64,000 nucleotides of DNA. Source: Bradyrhizobium sp. C9 (GTDB lineage Bacteria; Pseudomonadota; Alphaproteobacteria; Rhizobiales; Xanthobacteraceae). The notes below the pieces were generated by a model. That model searched no databases and was not told the origin of the DNA. It worked only from the letters and a program-made list of their open reading frames with translations. A program made the position numbers and the translations under genes. The stretch's first letter is position 1. Every line of letters begins with the position of its first letter. This document shows, in pieces, positions 1-9,357 of this stretch. The DNA lies in NCBI RefSeq assembly GCF_002532045.1, contig NZ_NWTG01000005.1:62001-126000 (forward strand), read 5' to 3'.

Positions 1-228
1 AATGGCAATCAGGACGTAGAACAGCACCGGCAGCTCGAACTGGTTGGCGAAGCAATTGCCGAGCTGGGTGGCGCGCTCCGGCCAGTTCGGCTGGCGCAGC
101 GCGATATCGGCCATCTTGGTCTCGCCGCTCGCCAGCGTCCGCGTGCGCAACGTGGCCATCCCAAACAGAAGCGCGAAGGTGAGCCCAATCTGGATGAAGA
201 CCGGTAACAGAACCATTTGAACCGACAT
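1..228 (-). CDS. MAPEG family membrane protein (partial, N-terminal part)
   Basis: The reading frame begins at an ATG at 228 and runs off the left edge, leaving the first 76 residues. A hydrophobic first helix (VLLPVFIQIGLTFALLFGMA) is followed by a polar loop and then a segment with TQLGNCFANQFELPVLFYV. That loop-plus-helix pattern, with the N..NQFE.P.LFY core, is typical of MAPEG proteins (membrane-associated proteins in eicosanoid and glutathione metabolism). In bacteria most of these are small four-helix inner-membrane proteins of unknown substrate. A purine-rich stretch (gggagattcttg) precedes the ATG. The C-terminal half lies outside the window, so completeness cannot be judged. Confidence 0.8.
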   Translation of the reverse strand, partial: MSVQMVLLPVFIQIGLTFALLFGMATLRTRTLASGETKMADIALRQPNWPERATQLGNCFANQFELPVLFYVLIAI

Positions 229-397
229 CAAGAATCTCCCTCAAGCCGGGCGTCCGGCCGCCCTCTTAGCCGCCACGGCCGCGCAACACAATGAAGCCTG
301 CTGATCACGCGCCTGGGTAACCAGTTGAACCATCATCCGAGCCCGGGTGACCAACTCACAGAAACAATGGCGGTTTCAGTTCCTCACGGCTGACGCG

Positions 398-835
398 ATG
401 GGCATCATCACCCCGATCCTGGACGGCGCGGCCCTGGCGGCCGCGAGCCTCGGCGATCTCCTCACTTCCCTGCTGAAGGCGATCGACCCAGGCATCGGCT
501 GGTTCGACGACGCCGCGGACGGCGGGCTCGGCATGGTGCTGTCGGGGCTCGCCGGCGTCGCCACCGCGCTCCTGGTCGTCATCCTGCTCTCGGTTTATTT
601 CCGCAGCGGCTATCGCTCGACGCGCGACATCGTCAGGCACAGCCTCGCCACGGCGCTGGTGCTCAGCCTGCTCGGCTATGCGGCCTACGACAAGGGGCAC
701 GATGCGCTTGCCTATCTCGGCCTCAACGCATCGCCGGCCGTGACGGGAACAAACCCGCCGAGTACGGGACTGCTCGGAGGTCGCGGCGGTCCGCCTGCCC
801 TGCCCGTCCGCGCGGACAAGCAGCTCGCGATCTAG
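398..835 (+). CDS. Hypothetical two-helix membrane protein
   Basis: A 145-residue protein from the ATG at 398; an in-frame GTG at 347 would add 17 residues, and neither start has a strong ribosome binding site. It has two clear membrane segments, one around residues 48-68 (GMVLSGLAGVATALLVVILL) and one around 83-97 (ATALVLSLLGYAAYD). The tail is Gly/Pro-rich. I do not recognise the family. It sits alone between a MAPEG gene on the other strand and the metallophosphoesterase gene, from which it is separated by a short tandem repeat. The two helices and the good coding pattern make it a likely real gene, but its role is unknown. Confidence 0.6.
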   Translation: MGIITPILDGAALAAASLGDLLTSLLKAIDPGIGWFDDAADGGLGMVLSGLAGVATALLVVILLSVYFRSGYRSTRDIVRHSLATALVLSLLGYAAYDKGHDALAYLGLNASPAVTGTNPPSTGLLGGRGGPPALPVRADKQLAI

Positions 836-851
836 CGGCCCGCGCCGCCGG

Positions 852-887
852 ATCAAACAAGACATCAAACAACGCATCAAACAGGGC
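852..887 (+). repeat. Three tandem 12-bp repeats (ATCAAACAnnnn)
   Basis: Three perfectly phased 12-bp units start at 852, 864 and 876. Each begins ATCAAACA and ends in a variable tetranucleotide (AGAC, ACGC, GGGC). The array ends 74 nt before the start codon of the metallophosphoesterase gene. A TATAAT hexamer lies between them at about 936-941. A related 12-bp tandem is found at 3400-3423 in the same orientation relative to its downstream gene. Confidence 0.8.
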
Positions 888-961
888 AGCGAAGAACACA
901 GCGAAATCGTCATCGTTCCGACTTCGCGCCGACGCTATAATTCGGCCGAAAGGATCGATGC

Positions 962-1798
962 ATGTCCCAGTTCCGCCTGACACAAATCTCCGACACTCAC
1001 CTCGCGCGCCGCTTCAAGCCGCTCGTCGACAACTTTCATCGCGTCAGCGAGCACATCGATGCAACGCGTCCCGACCTCGTGCTCAACTCCGGCGACGTTT
1101 CGTTCGATGGACCGACCAGCCGCGACGATCTGGTGTTCGCCAAACAGCTGCACAGCGCGCTGCCGGTCGATTGCCTCTATCTGCCGGGCAACCACGACAT
1201 CGGCGACAATCCGACCGCGGTCGGCCCGGTGCCGGCGCAACTGCCGACCGAAGAAACGCGCCGCGCCTTCACCTCGGTGCTCGGTGAGGATCACTGGCAT
1301 TTCGACGCCGCCGGCTGGTGCTTCATCGGCCTCAATTCGCTGATCATGAACACCGGCCTCGACAGTGAGGCCGAGCAATTCGACTGGCTCGCCTCGGCGC
1401 TCGACAAGGCCGTGGGCAGACCGGTCGCGCTGTTCCTGCACAAGCCGCTGTATCTCGACGTGCCCTACGATGCCGAACGCGCCGAGACCGCGATCCGCTA
1501 TGTGCCGCAGCCGGCGCGCCGCCGTCTGATCGAGATGTTCGGCAAGGTCGACTGGCGCCTGGTCGGCAGCGGCCATGTGCACCAGCGCCGCGACTACACG
1601 TTCGAGCATGTCAGGCAGGTCTGGGCGCCCTCGGCCGGCTTTGTCATTTCAGATGCGCGGCAGGAAGTGATCGGCATCAAGGAAACCGGCCTGGTCGAGT
1701 ACCGCTTCCAGCCGGACAGCTTTGAAGTGCGCCACATCAGGGCCAAGGGCCAGGTCGATGTCGACCTGGACATGCTGCTCGGCAAGGAGGCGGCGTGA
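962..1798 (+). CDS. Calcineurin-like metallophosphoesterase
   Basis: A 278-residue soluble metallo-dependent phosphohydrolase. The dinuclear-metal motifs appear in order: DTH at residues 11-13, GD at 44-45 (NSGDVSFDG), GNHD at 76-79, a later HKP histidine, and GHVH near residue 203. This is the complete set for the class that includes cyclic-AMP phosphodiesterase CpdA and glycerophosphodiesterases. Its substrate cannot be assigned from the sequence. The start has AAGGA seven bases upstream. The next gene is convergent and only 6 bp away. The upstream region carries a TATAAT-like -10 element and the 12-bp tandem repeat. Confidence 0.9.
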   Translation: MSQFRLTQISDTHLARRFKPLVDNFHRVSEHIDATRPDLVLNSGDVSFDGPTSRDDLVFAKQLHSALPVDCLYLPGNHDIGDNPTAVGPVPAQLPTEETRRAFTSVLGEDHWHFDAAGWCFIGLNSLIMNTGLDSEAEQFDWLASALDKAVGRPVALFLHKPLYLDVPYDAERAETAIRYVPQPARRRLIEMFGKVDWRLVGSGHVHQRRDYTFEHVRQVWAPSAGFVISDARQEVIGIKETGLVEYRFQPDSFEVRHIRAKGQVDVDLDMLLGKEAA

Positions 1799-1804
1799 GC
1801 CGTC

Positions 1805-2062
1805 TCAGCTCCGCGCCGCGTCGTGCAGATCCTGCTTGATGACGGTGAGCAGCGCCTGCAGCGAGTCCTTGTTCGACTGCGGTGCCGTCGGCGCGGGCTG
1901 CACACGCGGCAGTTTCGGCATGAAGCGCCTCGGCTCGGCTGCCGGCTCGTCCGCGACAAATTTTCCATGCAAGACGTCGTCACGGCGGCCCATGACGAAC
2001 ATCGTCGCCCAATAGCCGAGGGCGAGGAGAATGACCCCGAAAACAATCGCTTCAAAAACCAT
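1805..2062 (-). CDS. Small single-helix membrane protein, hypothetical
   Basis: An 85-residue protein. I chose the ATG at about 2062 because AGGTG lies eight bases upstream and the protein then opens directly with a membrane helix (MVFEAIVFGVILLALGYW). A farther start at 2140 would add 26 residues. After the helix the chain is polar and charged, with a Pro-rich middle (about residues 40-65) and a short helical C-terminus ending in HDAARS. This is a single-pass protein with a cytoplasmic tail and no family I recognise. It ends 6 bp from the convergent metallophosphoesterase gene. Confidence 0.6.
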   Translation of the reverse strand: MVFEAIVFGVILLALGYWATMFVMGRRDDVLHGKFVADEPAAEPRRFMPKLPRVQPAPTAPQSNKDSLQALLTVIKQDLHDAARS

Positions 2063-2200
2063 GGCTACACCTGAAATATAGCCATATTGAATCAACTGCT
2101 CCGGGTCCCAGTCAAGCAAATGGGGGCCGAAAGCCCCCAAAAGCCCGCCATTGTGGCGTTTTTGATACTTTGTTGCGCGTAGTAGGAGCTGGAAAGCCTC

Positions 2201-2280
2201 GTTTTGACGCGCTTTCCTCTCGCGAACCGGTGCCCATCCCCGATCAAGTCCGGGACAGGCTTCGCTCGAAAACGCTATCG
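2201..2280. repeat. Intergenic inverted-repeat element with an internal palindromic insertion
   Basis: The left arm (GCGCTTTCCTCTCGCGAA, ending in ACCGG) is roughly complementary to the right arm (TTCGCTCGAAAACGC). This resembles an intergenic repeat I recall as abundant in Bradyrhizobium and related Rhizobiales. Between the arms lies an extra stretch of about 23 bp (about 2237-2259) centred on CCCGATCAAGTCCGGG, itself palindromic. The element ends immediately before the stop codon of the oxidoreductase gene. Confidence 0.5.
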
Positions 2281-2281
2281 T

Positions 2282-3304
2282 TCAGGCCTTGTCCGGCCCG
2301 ATCCGGACCAGCTGCTTGCCGAAATTGGCACCCTTGAGCAGGCCCATGAAGGCCTCCGGCGCGCTGTCGAGGCCCTCGGTCACGAACTCCTTGTACTTGA
2401 CCTTGCCCTCGCGCACCCACTGCGACATGTCGCGCAGGAAGTCGCCATGCATGGCGGCGAAGTCGCTGACGATGAAGCCGCGGAAGGTCAGCCGCTTGGT
2501 CAGGATCGCGAACATAATCGACGAGGCCCATTTCGGCGCCCGCGCTTCGCGGTCGTTGTAGTGTGCGATCAGACCGCACACCGGTACGCGCGCGAACGCG
2601 TTGAGCTGCGGATAGACCGCCTCGAACACGGCGCCGCCGACATTCTCGAAATAGACGTCGATGCCCTTCGGGCAGGCCTGCTTCAGCTTCGCCGCCAGAT
2701 CCGGATCGCGATGATCGAGGCAAGCATCGAAGCCGAGTTCGCCGGTGACGTAGTCGCACTTGTCCTTGCCACCGGCGATGCCGACCGCCCGCGCGCCCTT
2801 GATCTTGGCGATCTGGCCGACCGCCGATCCGACCGCGCCGGAGGCACCGGCAACCACCACCGTCTCGCCCGGCTGCGGCTTGCCGATCTCGAGCAGTCCC
2901 GTATAGGCAGTCATGCCGGGCATGCCGAGAACCCCAACCGCCGTCGAGATCGGCGCGATCTTGGGATCGATCTTGGCGAGGCCCTTGCCGTCGGACAGCG
3001 CATGCGTCTGCCAGCCAGCGCGCGACAGCACGATGTCGCCCTTGGCAAAGGCGGGATTGTTGGAGGCGATTACCTCGCTCACTGTGCCACCCTCCATCAC
3101 GCCGTCGACCGGGACCGGCGCGGCGTAGGACGGGCCGTCGTTCATGCGGCCGCGCATATAGGGATCGAGCGACAGCCAGATGGTGCGCAGCAGCACTTCG
3201 CCCGCGCCTGGTGTCGGCGGCGTGTAGTCCTCGAGCCTGAAATTGGCCGGCGTGGGCTCGCCATGCGGGCGCGAGGCCAGAACGATGCGCTTTCCTTGGG
3301 ACAT
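2282..3304 (-). CDS. MDR-type NADP-dependent oxidoreductase (CurA / prostaglandin-reductase-like)
   Basis: A 340-residue zinc-independent medium-chain dehydrogenase/reductase. The start at 3304 (MSQGKRIVLAS) has AGAGGAAAT upstream. The N-terminus (RPHGEPTPANF, followed by WLSLDPYMRGRM) matches the NADPH-dependent 2-alkenal / prostaglandin reductase branch. The Rossmann core is visible as VVVAGASGAVGSAVGQIAK near residues 147-165, followed by GGKDKCDYV, a K-containing NADP-phosphate loop. No structural-zinc cysteine cluster is present, as expected for this branch. The likely reaction is reduction of the C=C bond in enones or enals. It is transcribed alone; the 12-bp TCAAACA tandem lies 95 nt upstream. 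Confidence 0.88.
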   Translation of the reverse strand: MSQGKRIVLASRPHGEPTPANFRLEDYTPPTPGAGEVLLRTIWLSLDPYMRGRMNDGPSYAAPVPVDGVMEGGTVSEVIASNNPAFAKGDIVLSRAGWQTHALSDGKGLAKIDPKIAPISTAVGVLGMPGMTAYTGLLEIGKPQPGETVVVAGASGAVGSAVGQIAKIKGARAVGIAGGKDKCDYVTGELGFDACLDHRDPDLAAKLKQACPKGIDVYFENVGGAVFEAVYPQLNAFARVPVCGLIAHYNDREARAPKWASSIMFAILTKRLTFRGFIVSDFAAMHGDFLRDMSQWVREGKVKYKEFVTEGLDSAPEAFMGLLKGANFGKQLVRIGPDKA

Positions 3305-3399
3305 TTGGATTTCCTCTTGAGGTGATTGGTTCGTGGCGCACACGTAGTCATGCAATCCAGCTCCCCGCAAGGGAGATGGATTTGCTCTTTCGCGCGCGC

Positions 3400-3423
3400 T
3401 TGTTTGAAATGTTGTTTGAAATG
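3400..3423 (-). repeat. Two perfect tandem 12-bp repeats (TTGTTTGAAATG on the + strand)
   Basis: Two identical 12-bp units occupy 3400-3411 and 3412-3423. Read on the minus strand, the coding strand of the oxidoreductase gene whose ATG lies 95 nt downstream, they contain TTCAAACAA with a 12-bp period. This is the same core and period as the array at 852-887. Confidence 0.8.
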
Positions 3424-3466
3424 ACGGGCGTCATTTCGGAACGGCGCTGGCGCCGACTTTTGAAGA

Positions 3467-3507
3467 ACGTCATTCCGGGCCTCGCGAGGCGAGAGCCCGG
3501 AATGACG
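3467..3507. repeat. Palindrome with 14-bp perfect arms downstream of guaB
   Basis: ACGTCATTCCGGGC at 3467-3480 is exactly complementary to GCCCGGAATGACGT at 3494-3507, with a 13-nt loop. It begins 11 nt after the guaB stop codon. No T-run follows, so it looks like a REP-type palindrome that may stabilise the mRNA 3' end rather than a classical Rho-independent terminator. Confidence 0.65.
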
Positions 3508-3518
3508 TGGGGAGAGGT

Positions 3519-5045
<1,527 letters not shown>

Positions 5046-5209
5046 TTACGGATGAGTGCTACCTGCGGCGACGCTCGCTGCGTCACCGTCGAATCGGCGC
5101 CCATCGGTGGGGTTGACGCTGGTCGATAGCATGGCGGCATGACGAATCAAAGCGTTTGCCAGCCATGCACAGGCTTTTTACGAGCCGGTTCAGGGGCCCT
5201 CTCGCCTGC

Positions 5210-5455
5210 TTAGCGGTATCCCTGCGGCGGCCCGTGCCGGCGGATCGCCTCGACCACCTCGCGATGGCGCCGGTCTTCCCGCTTCATATGGACCGCGATG
5301 ACCGCATGGGCCGACGGCACCAGCAGCAAGACCTGGAAAAACAGCCCGAAAATCGCGCAAAACACGATCAGGACCAGATTGAAGATGGCCGAAAACGGCT
5401 GTCCGTTCAGGAGCAGCCCGATCGGCGGCAGCAGAGCGGCAAGGACGTAGATCAC
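5210..5455 (-). CDS. Pmp3/YqaE-like small membrane protein
   Basis: An 81-residue protein using a GTG start at 5455, preceded by GAGG at good spacing; a longer in-frame start exists at 5494. It contains two hydrophobic segments, the first with LPPIGLLLNGQPFSAIFNLV and the second with FGLFFQVLLLVPSAHAVIAV. The LPP...G..F.AI.NL pattern resembles the UPF0057/Pmp3 proteolipid family, linked in yeast and plants to membrane potential and stress. The C-terminus is charged (KREDRRHREVVEAIRRHG), longer than in typical 52-residue members. Family membership is likely but not certain. Confidence 0.7.
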   Translation of the reverse strand: MIYVLAALLPPIGLLLNGQPFSAIFNLVLIVFCAIFGLFFQVLLLVPSAHAVIAVHMKREDRRHREVVEAIRRHGPPQGYR

Positions 5456-5594
5456 GGCACACCTCGGGCGCTGGCGGATGCATAGCAGCGTCACGCTGGA
5501 TTTAGGGCGTTTGCCCTGTTCCGCAATAGCGTGGTGCGGGGCAGGATGATATGGCCCCCTCGCCCGCCTTTTTCAGCTCGGCTGTCCTATTTTG

Positions 5595-7082
5595 ATGAAC
5601 AAACAACGCCTGATCCCGCTCATCGTGGCCACCGCCCTGTTCATGGAAAACATGGACTCCACGGTGATTGCGACCTCGCTGCCGGCGATTGCCGCCGATA
5701 TCGGCACCAGCCCCCTGACGCTGAAGCTTGCGATCACGTCCTATCTGCTGTCGCTTGCGGTCTTCATCCCGGCCAGCGGCTGGACCGCGGACCGCTTCGG
5801 CGCCCGCATCGTATTTGCCGGCGCCGTCGCGGTGTTCATGCTCGGTTCGATCGGCTGCGCGCTGTCCTCCTCGGTGACCGATTTCGTGTTCGCCCGCATC
5901 TTGCAGGGCCTCGGCGGAGCAATGATGACCCCGGTCGGGCGGCTGGTGCTGCTGCGCTCGGTCGACAAGAGCGCGCTGGTCAACGCGATGGCCTGGGTGA
6001 CGGTGCCGGCGCTGATAGGCCCGGTGATCGGGCCGCCGCTCGGCGGCTTCATCACCACCTATTTCTCCTGGCACTGGATCTTTTTGATCAACATCCCGAT
6101 CGGGTTGCTCGGCATCTTCCTGGCGCTGAAATATATCGACCCGATCAAGAGCGAGGACCCCGAGCGTTTCGACCTGGTGGGACTGGTGCTCGCCGGCATC
6201 GGGCTCGCCGGCATCGCCTTCGGGCTGTCGGTCGCAGGTCTCAACCTGTTACCGTGGCCGATCGTTGCCGGCCTGGTCGGGGTCGGCACGGTGTCAATGA
6301 CGCTCTACCTCATCCATGCGCGGCGTACCGGTTCGCCGGTGCTCGATTTCGGGCTGCTGCGGCTGCCGACCATGCGGGCCTCGATCGTCGGCGGCTTCAT
6401 GTTCCGGCTCGGCATCGGCGCACTGCCGTTCCTGCTGCCGCTGCTGATGCAGGTCGGCTTCGGCCTGTCGCCGTTCCAGTCCGGTCTCGTCACCTTCGCC
6501 TCGGCGGTCGGCGCCATGGGCATGAAGACGCTGGCGGCGCGCATCATCAAGGCCTTCGGCTTCCGCAACATGATGACCGTCAATGCGGTGGTCAGCTCGG
6601 CCTTCCTCGCCGCCTGTGCGCTGTTCACGATCTCGACGCCGCTGATGCTGATCTTCACCATCCTGGTGGTCGGCGGCTTCTTCCGCTCGCTGCAATTCAC
6701 CGCGATCAACACCGTCGCTTATGCAGAGGTCGAGGCGCCGCAGATGAGCCGCGCCACCACCCTCGTCAGCGTCAACCAGCAGCTCGCGGTGTCCGCGGGC
6801 GTCGCGGTCGGCGCGTTCTCGGTCGAAACCACGCTGGCGCTGCATCACCAGACCGAGCTCTCCGCCGACGTGTTCGGACCGGCGTTCATCGTGGTGTCGC
6901 TGATCTCGGCGGCGTCCGCCTGGTTCTTCTGGCAAATGCCAGTTGACGCCGGCAACGAAATCGCCGGCCGCAAGGCGATCGACATATCGAGCCGCAAGGG
7001 CGCCGAGAAGCGCGCCGCAGCCGAAGCGGTCAAGGTTGCGACCGAGGACACCCAGAACGCGCGGGATCAGCGGCTGGGGTAA
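5595..7082 (+). CDS. MFS transporter, DHA2 (EmrB/QacA-type) drug:H+ antiporter
   Basis: A 495-residue protein with about 14 membrane segments, the size and topology of the DHA2 family. Diagnostic segments are the first helix containing MDSTVIATSLPAIAADI (motif D1), GWTADRFGAR after helix 2 (motif A), and ARILQGLGGAMMTPVGR near helix 4 (motif B/C region). The N-terminal motif is the EmrB/QacA signature. No membrane-fusion partner (EmrA) is adjacent, so it may act alone. It is transcribed alone, and its end faces rlmE across an intergenic palindromic repeat. The substrate is unknown; multidrug or acid export is the usual role. Confidence 0.92.
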   Translation: MNKQRLIPLIVATALFMENMDSTVIATSLPAIAADIGTSPLTLKLAITSYLLSLAVFIPASGWTADRFGARIVFAGAVAVFMLGSIGCALSSSVTDFVFARILQGLGGAMMTPVGRLVLLRSVDKSALVNAMAWVTVPALIGPVIGPPLGGFITTYFSWHWIFLINIPIGLLGIFLALKYIDPIKSEDPERFDLVGLVLAGIGLAGIAFGLSVAGLNLLPWPIVAGLVGVGTVSMTLYLIHARRTGSPVLDFGLLRLPTMRASIVGGFMFRLGIGALPFLLPLLMQVGFGLSPFQSGLVTFASAVGAMGMKTLAARIIKAFGFRNMMTVNAVVSSAFLAACALFTISTPLMLIFTILVVGGFFRSLQFTAINTVAYAEVEAPQMSRATTLVSVNQQLAVSAGVAVGAFSVETTLALHHQTELSADVFGPAFIVVSLISAASAWFFWQMPVDAGNEIAGRKAIDISSRKGAEKRAAAEAVKVATEDTQNARDQRLG

Positions 7083-7144
7083 GGCCGCCCGCTCCGTCAT
7101 TACAGCAATGACGCTCGATCTATCGCCGTCACTTCTTTAGCGGC

Positions 7145-7220
7145 CCTCGAAGGATGGACGGGCACCAGTCGGACCGCATCCCCTTCGAGGCTCGCTACGC
7201 TCACACCTCAGGGTGACGGG
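7145..7220. repeat. Intergenic palindromic repeat between convergent genes
   Basis: CCTCGAAGGATG is mirrored by CATCCCCTTCGAGG, followed by CTCGCTACGCTCACACCTCAGGGTGACGG. A related sequence with the same tail elements occurs at 23748-23878. It lies between the converging stop codons of the DHA2 transporter and rlmE genes and has no coding content. Confidence 0.55.
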
Positions 7221-7241
7221 ACGAATTCCGTCGGGGTTGCA

Positions 7242-7931
7242 CTAGCGCTTGTTCACCTGCCCCCGAAACCCGGTCGCCAGCACGTAGCGCTCGGAGGAAT
7301 CCTGCCGGCTGGCGGACGGCTTGACGTGACGCACGCTGGCGAAATCGCGCTTCAGCTGCCCCACCAACTCCGCGTCGGCGCCGCTCTGGAACACTTTGGC
7401 CAGGAACGTCCCGCCGGGATTGAGCACCTCGCCGGCAAAATGCGCGGCGGTCTCGACCAGGCCGATGATGCGCAACTGATCGGTCTTGCGATGGCCCGTG
7501 GTGTTGGCAGCCATGTCGGACATCACGAAATCGGCGCGGCCGCCCATCATCGCGATCAGTTTTTCGGGCGCGTCATGGTCGAGGAAGTCGAGCTGCGCGA
7601 AGGTGACGCCGGGGATCTCGCCCATCTCGAGCAAATCGATCGCGACCACCTTGCCCTTGCCGTCAGCTGCACCGGTGCGCTTGGCCGCGATCTGGCTCCA
7701 GCCGCCGGGCGCCGCGCCAAGGTCGACGACGGTCATGCCTGGCTTGAGCAGGCGGTATTTGTCGTCGATCTCGAGCAGCTTGAACGCCGCGCGCGAGCGG
7801 TAGCCCAACGCCTTGGCCTTGGCGACGTAGGGATCGTTGAGCTGGCGCTCGAGCCAGAGTTTCGACGACAATTTTCGCTTGCCGCCGCTCTTGACCGTGA
7901 CGTGCAGCCGCCCGGTGGTGTCTTTCGCCAT
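7242..7931 (-). CDS. rlmE: 23S rRNA (uridine-2552-2'-O)-methyltransferase
   Basis: A 229-residue RlmE/FtsJ enzyme that methylates the ribose of U2552 in the A-loop of 23S rRNA using S-adenosylmethionine. The SAM-binding motif VVDLGAAPGGWSQIA is near residues 68-82. The catalytic K-D-K-E tetrad can be followed through RSRAAFKLLEID, VMSDMAAN, FLAKVFQ and SSERYVLATGFRG. The N-terminus is basic (GGKRKLSSKLWLERQ), consistent with RNA binding. Directly upstream on the same strand, past a long palindromic repeat, lies the Ppx/GppA gene; this rlmE-ppx neighbourhood is common in Rhizobiales. Confidence 0.96.
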   Translation of the reverse strand: MAKDTTGRLHVTVKSGGKRKLSSKLWLERQLNDPYVAKAKALGYRSRAAFKLLEIDDKYRLLKPGMTVVDLGAAPGGWSQIAAKRTGAADGKGKVVAIDLLEMGEIPGVTFAQLDFLDHDAPEKLIAMMGGRADFVMSDMAANTTGHRKTDQLRIIGLVETAAHFAGEVLNPGGTFLAKVFQSGADAELVGQLKRDFASVRHVKPSASRQDSSERYVLATGFRGQVNKR

Positions 7932-7947
7932 TCCATTTTCTCTTCTC

Positions 7948-8090
7948 CCTCGCCCCGCTCTTGCGGGGAGAGGGTTGGGGTGAGGGGCTGCTTCCGCAAT
8001 GACGGTGAGAGATGCTTTCGTGGAGAGTCCCCCTCACCCGGATCTTACGCTTCGCGCAAGATCCGGCCTCTCCCCGCAAGCGGGGCGAGG
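7948..8090. repeat. Long composite inverted repeat between ppx and rlmE
   Basis: The outer arms at 7948-7973 (CCTCGCCCCGC, TTGCGGGGAGAGG) and 8067-8090 (CCTCTCCCCGC, GCGGGGCGAGG) each form a hairpin and pair with each other. Inner arms GTGAGGGG/CCCCTCAC and a third hairpin (GGATCTT..GCGAAGC..AAGATCC) complete the element. A sibling with the same outer and inner arms lies at 20935-21075. It separates two same-strand genes and could alter their co-expression. Confidence 0.7.
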
Positions 8091-8101
8091 CTAAGGAAGC
8101 T

Positions 8102-9145
8102 CTAGCACGCCCGCAGCGCGCCGTCCTCGCGCATCATCTCGACCAGCATGCCCTCGCGCAGGCCGCGATCGGCGACGCGAAGCCGCGGCATCGGGAACGC
8201 GTTGCGGATCGCGTCGAGGATCGCGCAGCCGGCCAGCACCAGGTCGGCCCGCTCGACGCTGATACAGTTGTTGTTGACGCGCGCCTCGTAGCTCATGCCG
8301 AGCAGCTTCTGGATCGTCGCAGTGACGTCGCCATCGTTCATCCAGATGCCGTCGATGCGGCGGCGGTCGTAGCGCGACAGATTGAGGAACACGCCGGCGA
8401 GCGTGGTCACGGTGCCCGAGGTGCCGAGCATGTGCATGTCGCGCAGGTCCTTGCCGTGCTCGGCCGCGAACGGCGCGACGTGGCGGGCGACCTCTTCGAT
8501 CATCCGCGCATACATGTCCCTGCTGACGTTCTTGCCGCCGAAATGTTCGGCGAGCGTGACGACACCGAGCGGGATCGACATCCACGCCTTGATGCGCGGC
8601 GGCGCATCCGGCGCGGCGGGATCGCGCTCGATCCGCACCAGCTCGGTCGAGCCGCCGCCGATGTCGAACAGGATGGCGCCCCGCCCCTTCGGGTCGAGCA
8701 GCGGCGAGCAGCCGATCACTGCGAGCGTCGCCTCGGTCTCGCGATCGATCACCTCGAGCTCGATGCCGGTCTCGGCCGCGACGCGCGCGCGAAAGCTTTC
8801 GGCATTGCCGGCGGCGCGGCAGGCTTCGGTGGCGATCAGCCGCAGCCGGCGGGCCTTGCGATAGCGGATCTTGTCGCTGCAAATGGCGAGCGCGGCAATC
8901 GCCCGCTCGATCGCGGCCTCGCTGATCGAGCCGGTCGCGGCGATGCCCTCGCCGAGCCGGATGATCCGCGAGAACGAGTCGACCACGCGGAACCCGTCGC
9001 CGGTGGGACAGGCGATCAACAGCCGGCAATTGTTGGTGCCGAGGTCGAGCGCAGCGTAGACGCCGCTTTCCGCGGCCGCCGCAATCAGCCCTGACGGGGC
9101 TTCGCCGGCCGGAGGGCCGTCACAAAGCCGCACATAGTCATTCAT
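8102..9145 (-). CDS. Ppx/GppA family exopolyphosphatase / pppGpp phosphohydrolase
   Basis: A 347-residue protein of the actin-like ASKHA fold. The phosphate-1 motif AALDLGTNNCRLLIA is near residues 32-46, and a second nucleotide motif, AILFDIGGGSTELVRI, is near 150-165. The length corresponds to the short, two-domain Ppx/GppA form found beside rlmE in alphaproteobacteria, without the C-terminal HD domains of E. coli Ppx. Members hydrolyse inorganic polyphosphate or pppGpp; the sequence alone does not tell which. The start chosen is the ATG at 9145; a TTG immediately precedes it. The gene diverges from the CoxL-type gene. Confidence 0.9.
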   Translation of the reverse strand: MNDYVRLCDGPPAGEAPSGLIAAAAESGVYAALDLGTNNCRLLIACPTGDGFRVVDSFSRIIRLGEGIAATGSISEAAIERAIAALAICSDKIRYRKARRLRLIATEACRAAGNAESFRARVAAETGIELEVIDRETEATLAVIGCSPLLDPKGRGAILFDIGGGSTELVRIERDPAAPDAPPRIKAWMSIPLGVVTLAEHFGGKNVSRDMYARMIEEVARHVAPFAAEHGKDLRDMHMLGTSGTVTTLAGVFLNLSRYDRRRIDGIWMNDGDVTATIQKLLGMSYEARVNNNCISVERADLVLAGCAILDAIRNAFPMPRLRVADRGLREGMLVEMMREDGALRAC

Positions 9146-9290
9146 CAAAACACTGTCTTTCCGCAGGACCCCAAGGGCAATCCATGGGCCTGCCGAATAA
9201 TTGTCCGTTCACGGAAACTTTAGCAGCGACAAGGCCCTGCGCAAACTCCGTTCACATTGGGTCCATGCCCAATCGGGCGTTGTCGTTAAG

Positions 9291-9320
9291 GGGGGCGTGC
9301 GTTATCTCCTCAGCGCCCCC
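9291..9320 (+). promoter_or_regulatory. Hairpin in the leader of the CoxL-type gene
   Basis: GGGGGCG and CGCCCCC pair around a 16-nt loop, 38 nt upstream of the start codon at 9358. The surrounding 210-bp divergent intergenic region also holds two CCGTTCAC repeats (about 9207 and 9249). It may be a leader structure or chance in GC-rich DNA. Confidence 0.35.
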
Positions 9321-9357
9321 AAACTCCAGCAAATCCGGGCATTTCAGGTCATTTTCG

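Noticed and set aside
723..983. Minus-strand frame encoding a repeated LFDALFDVLFDP-like peptide
   Set aside because: The repeat peptide is simply the translation of the 12-bp tandem repeat at 852-887; no start signals or homology.
2204..3325. A 373-codon + strand frame opposite the oxidoreductase gene
   Set aside because: Starts inside an intergenic repeat and mirrors the MDR gene; composition is that of a shadow frame.
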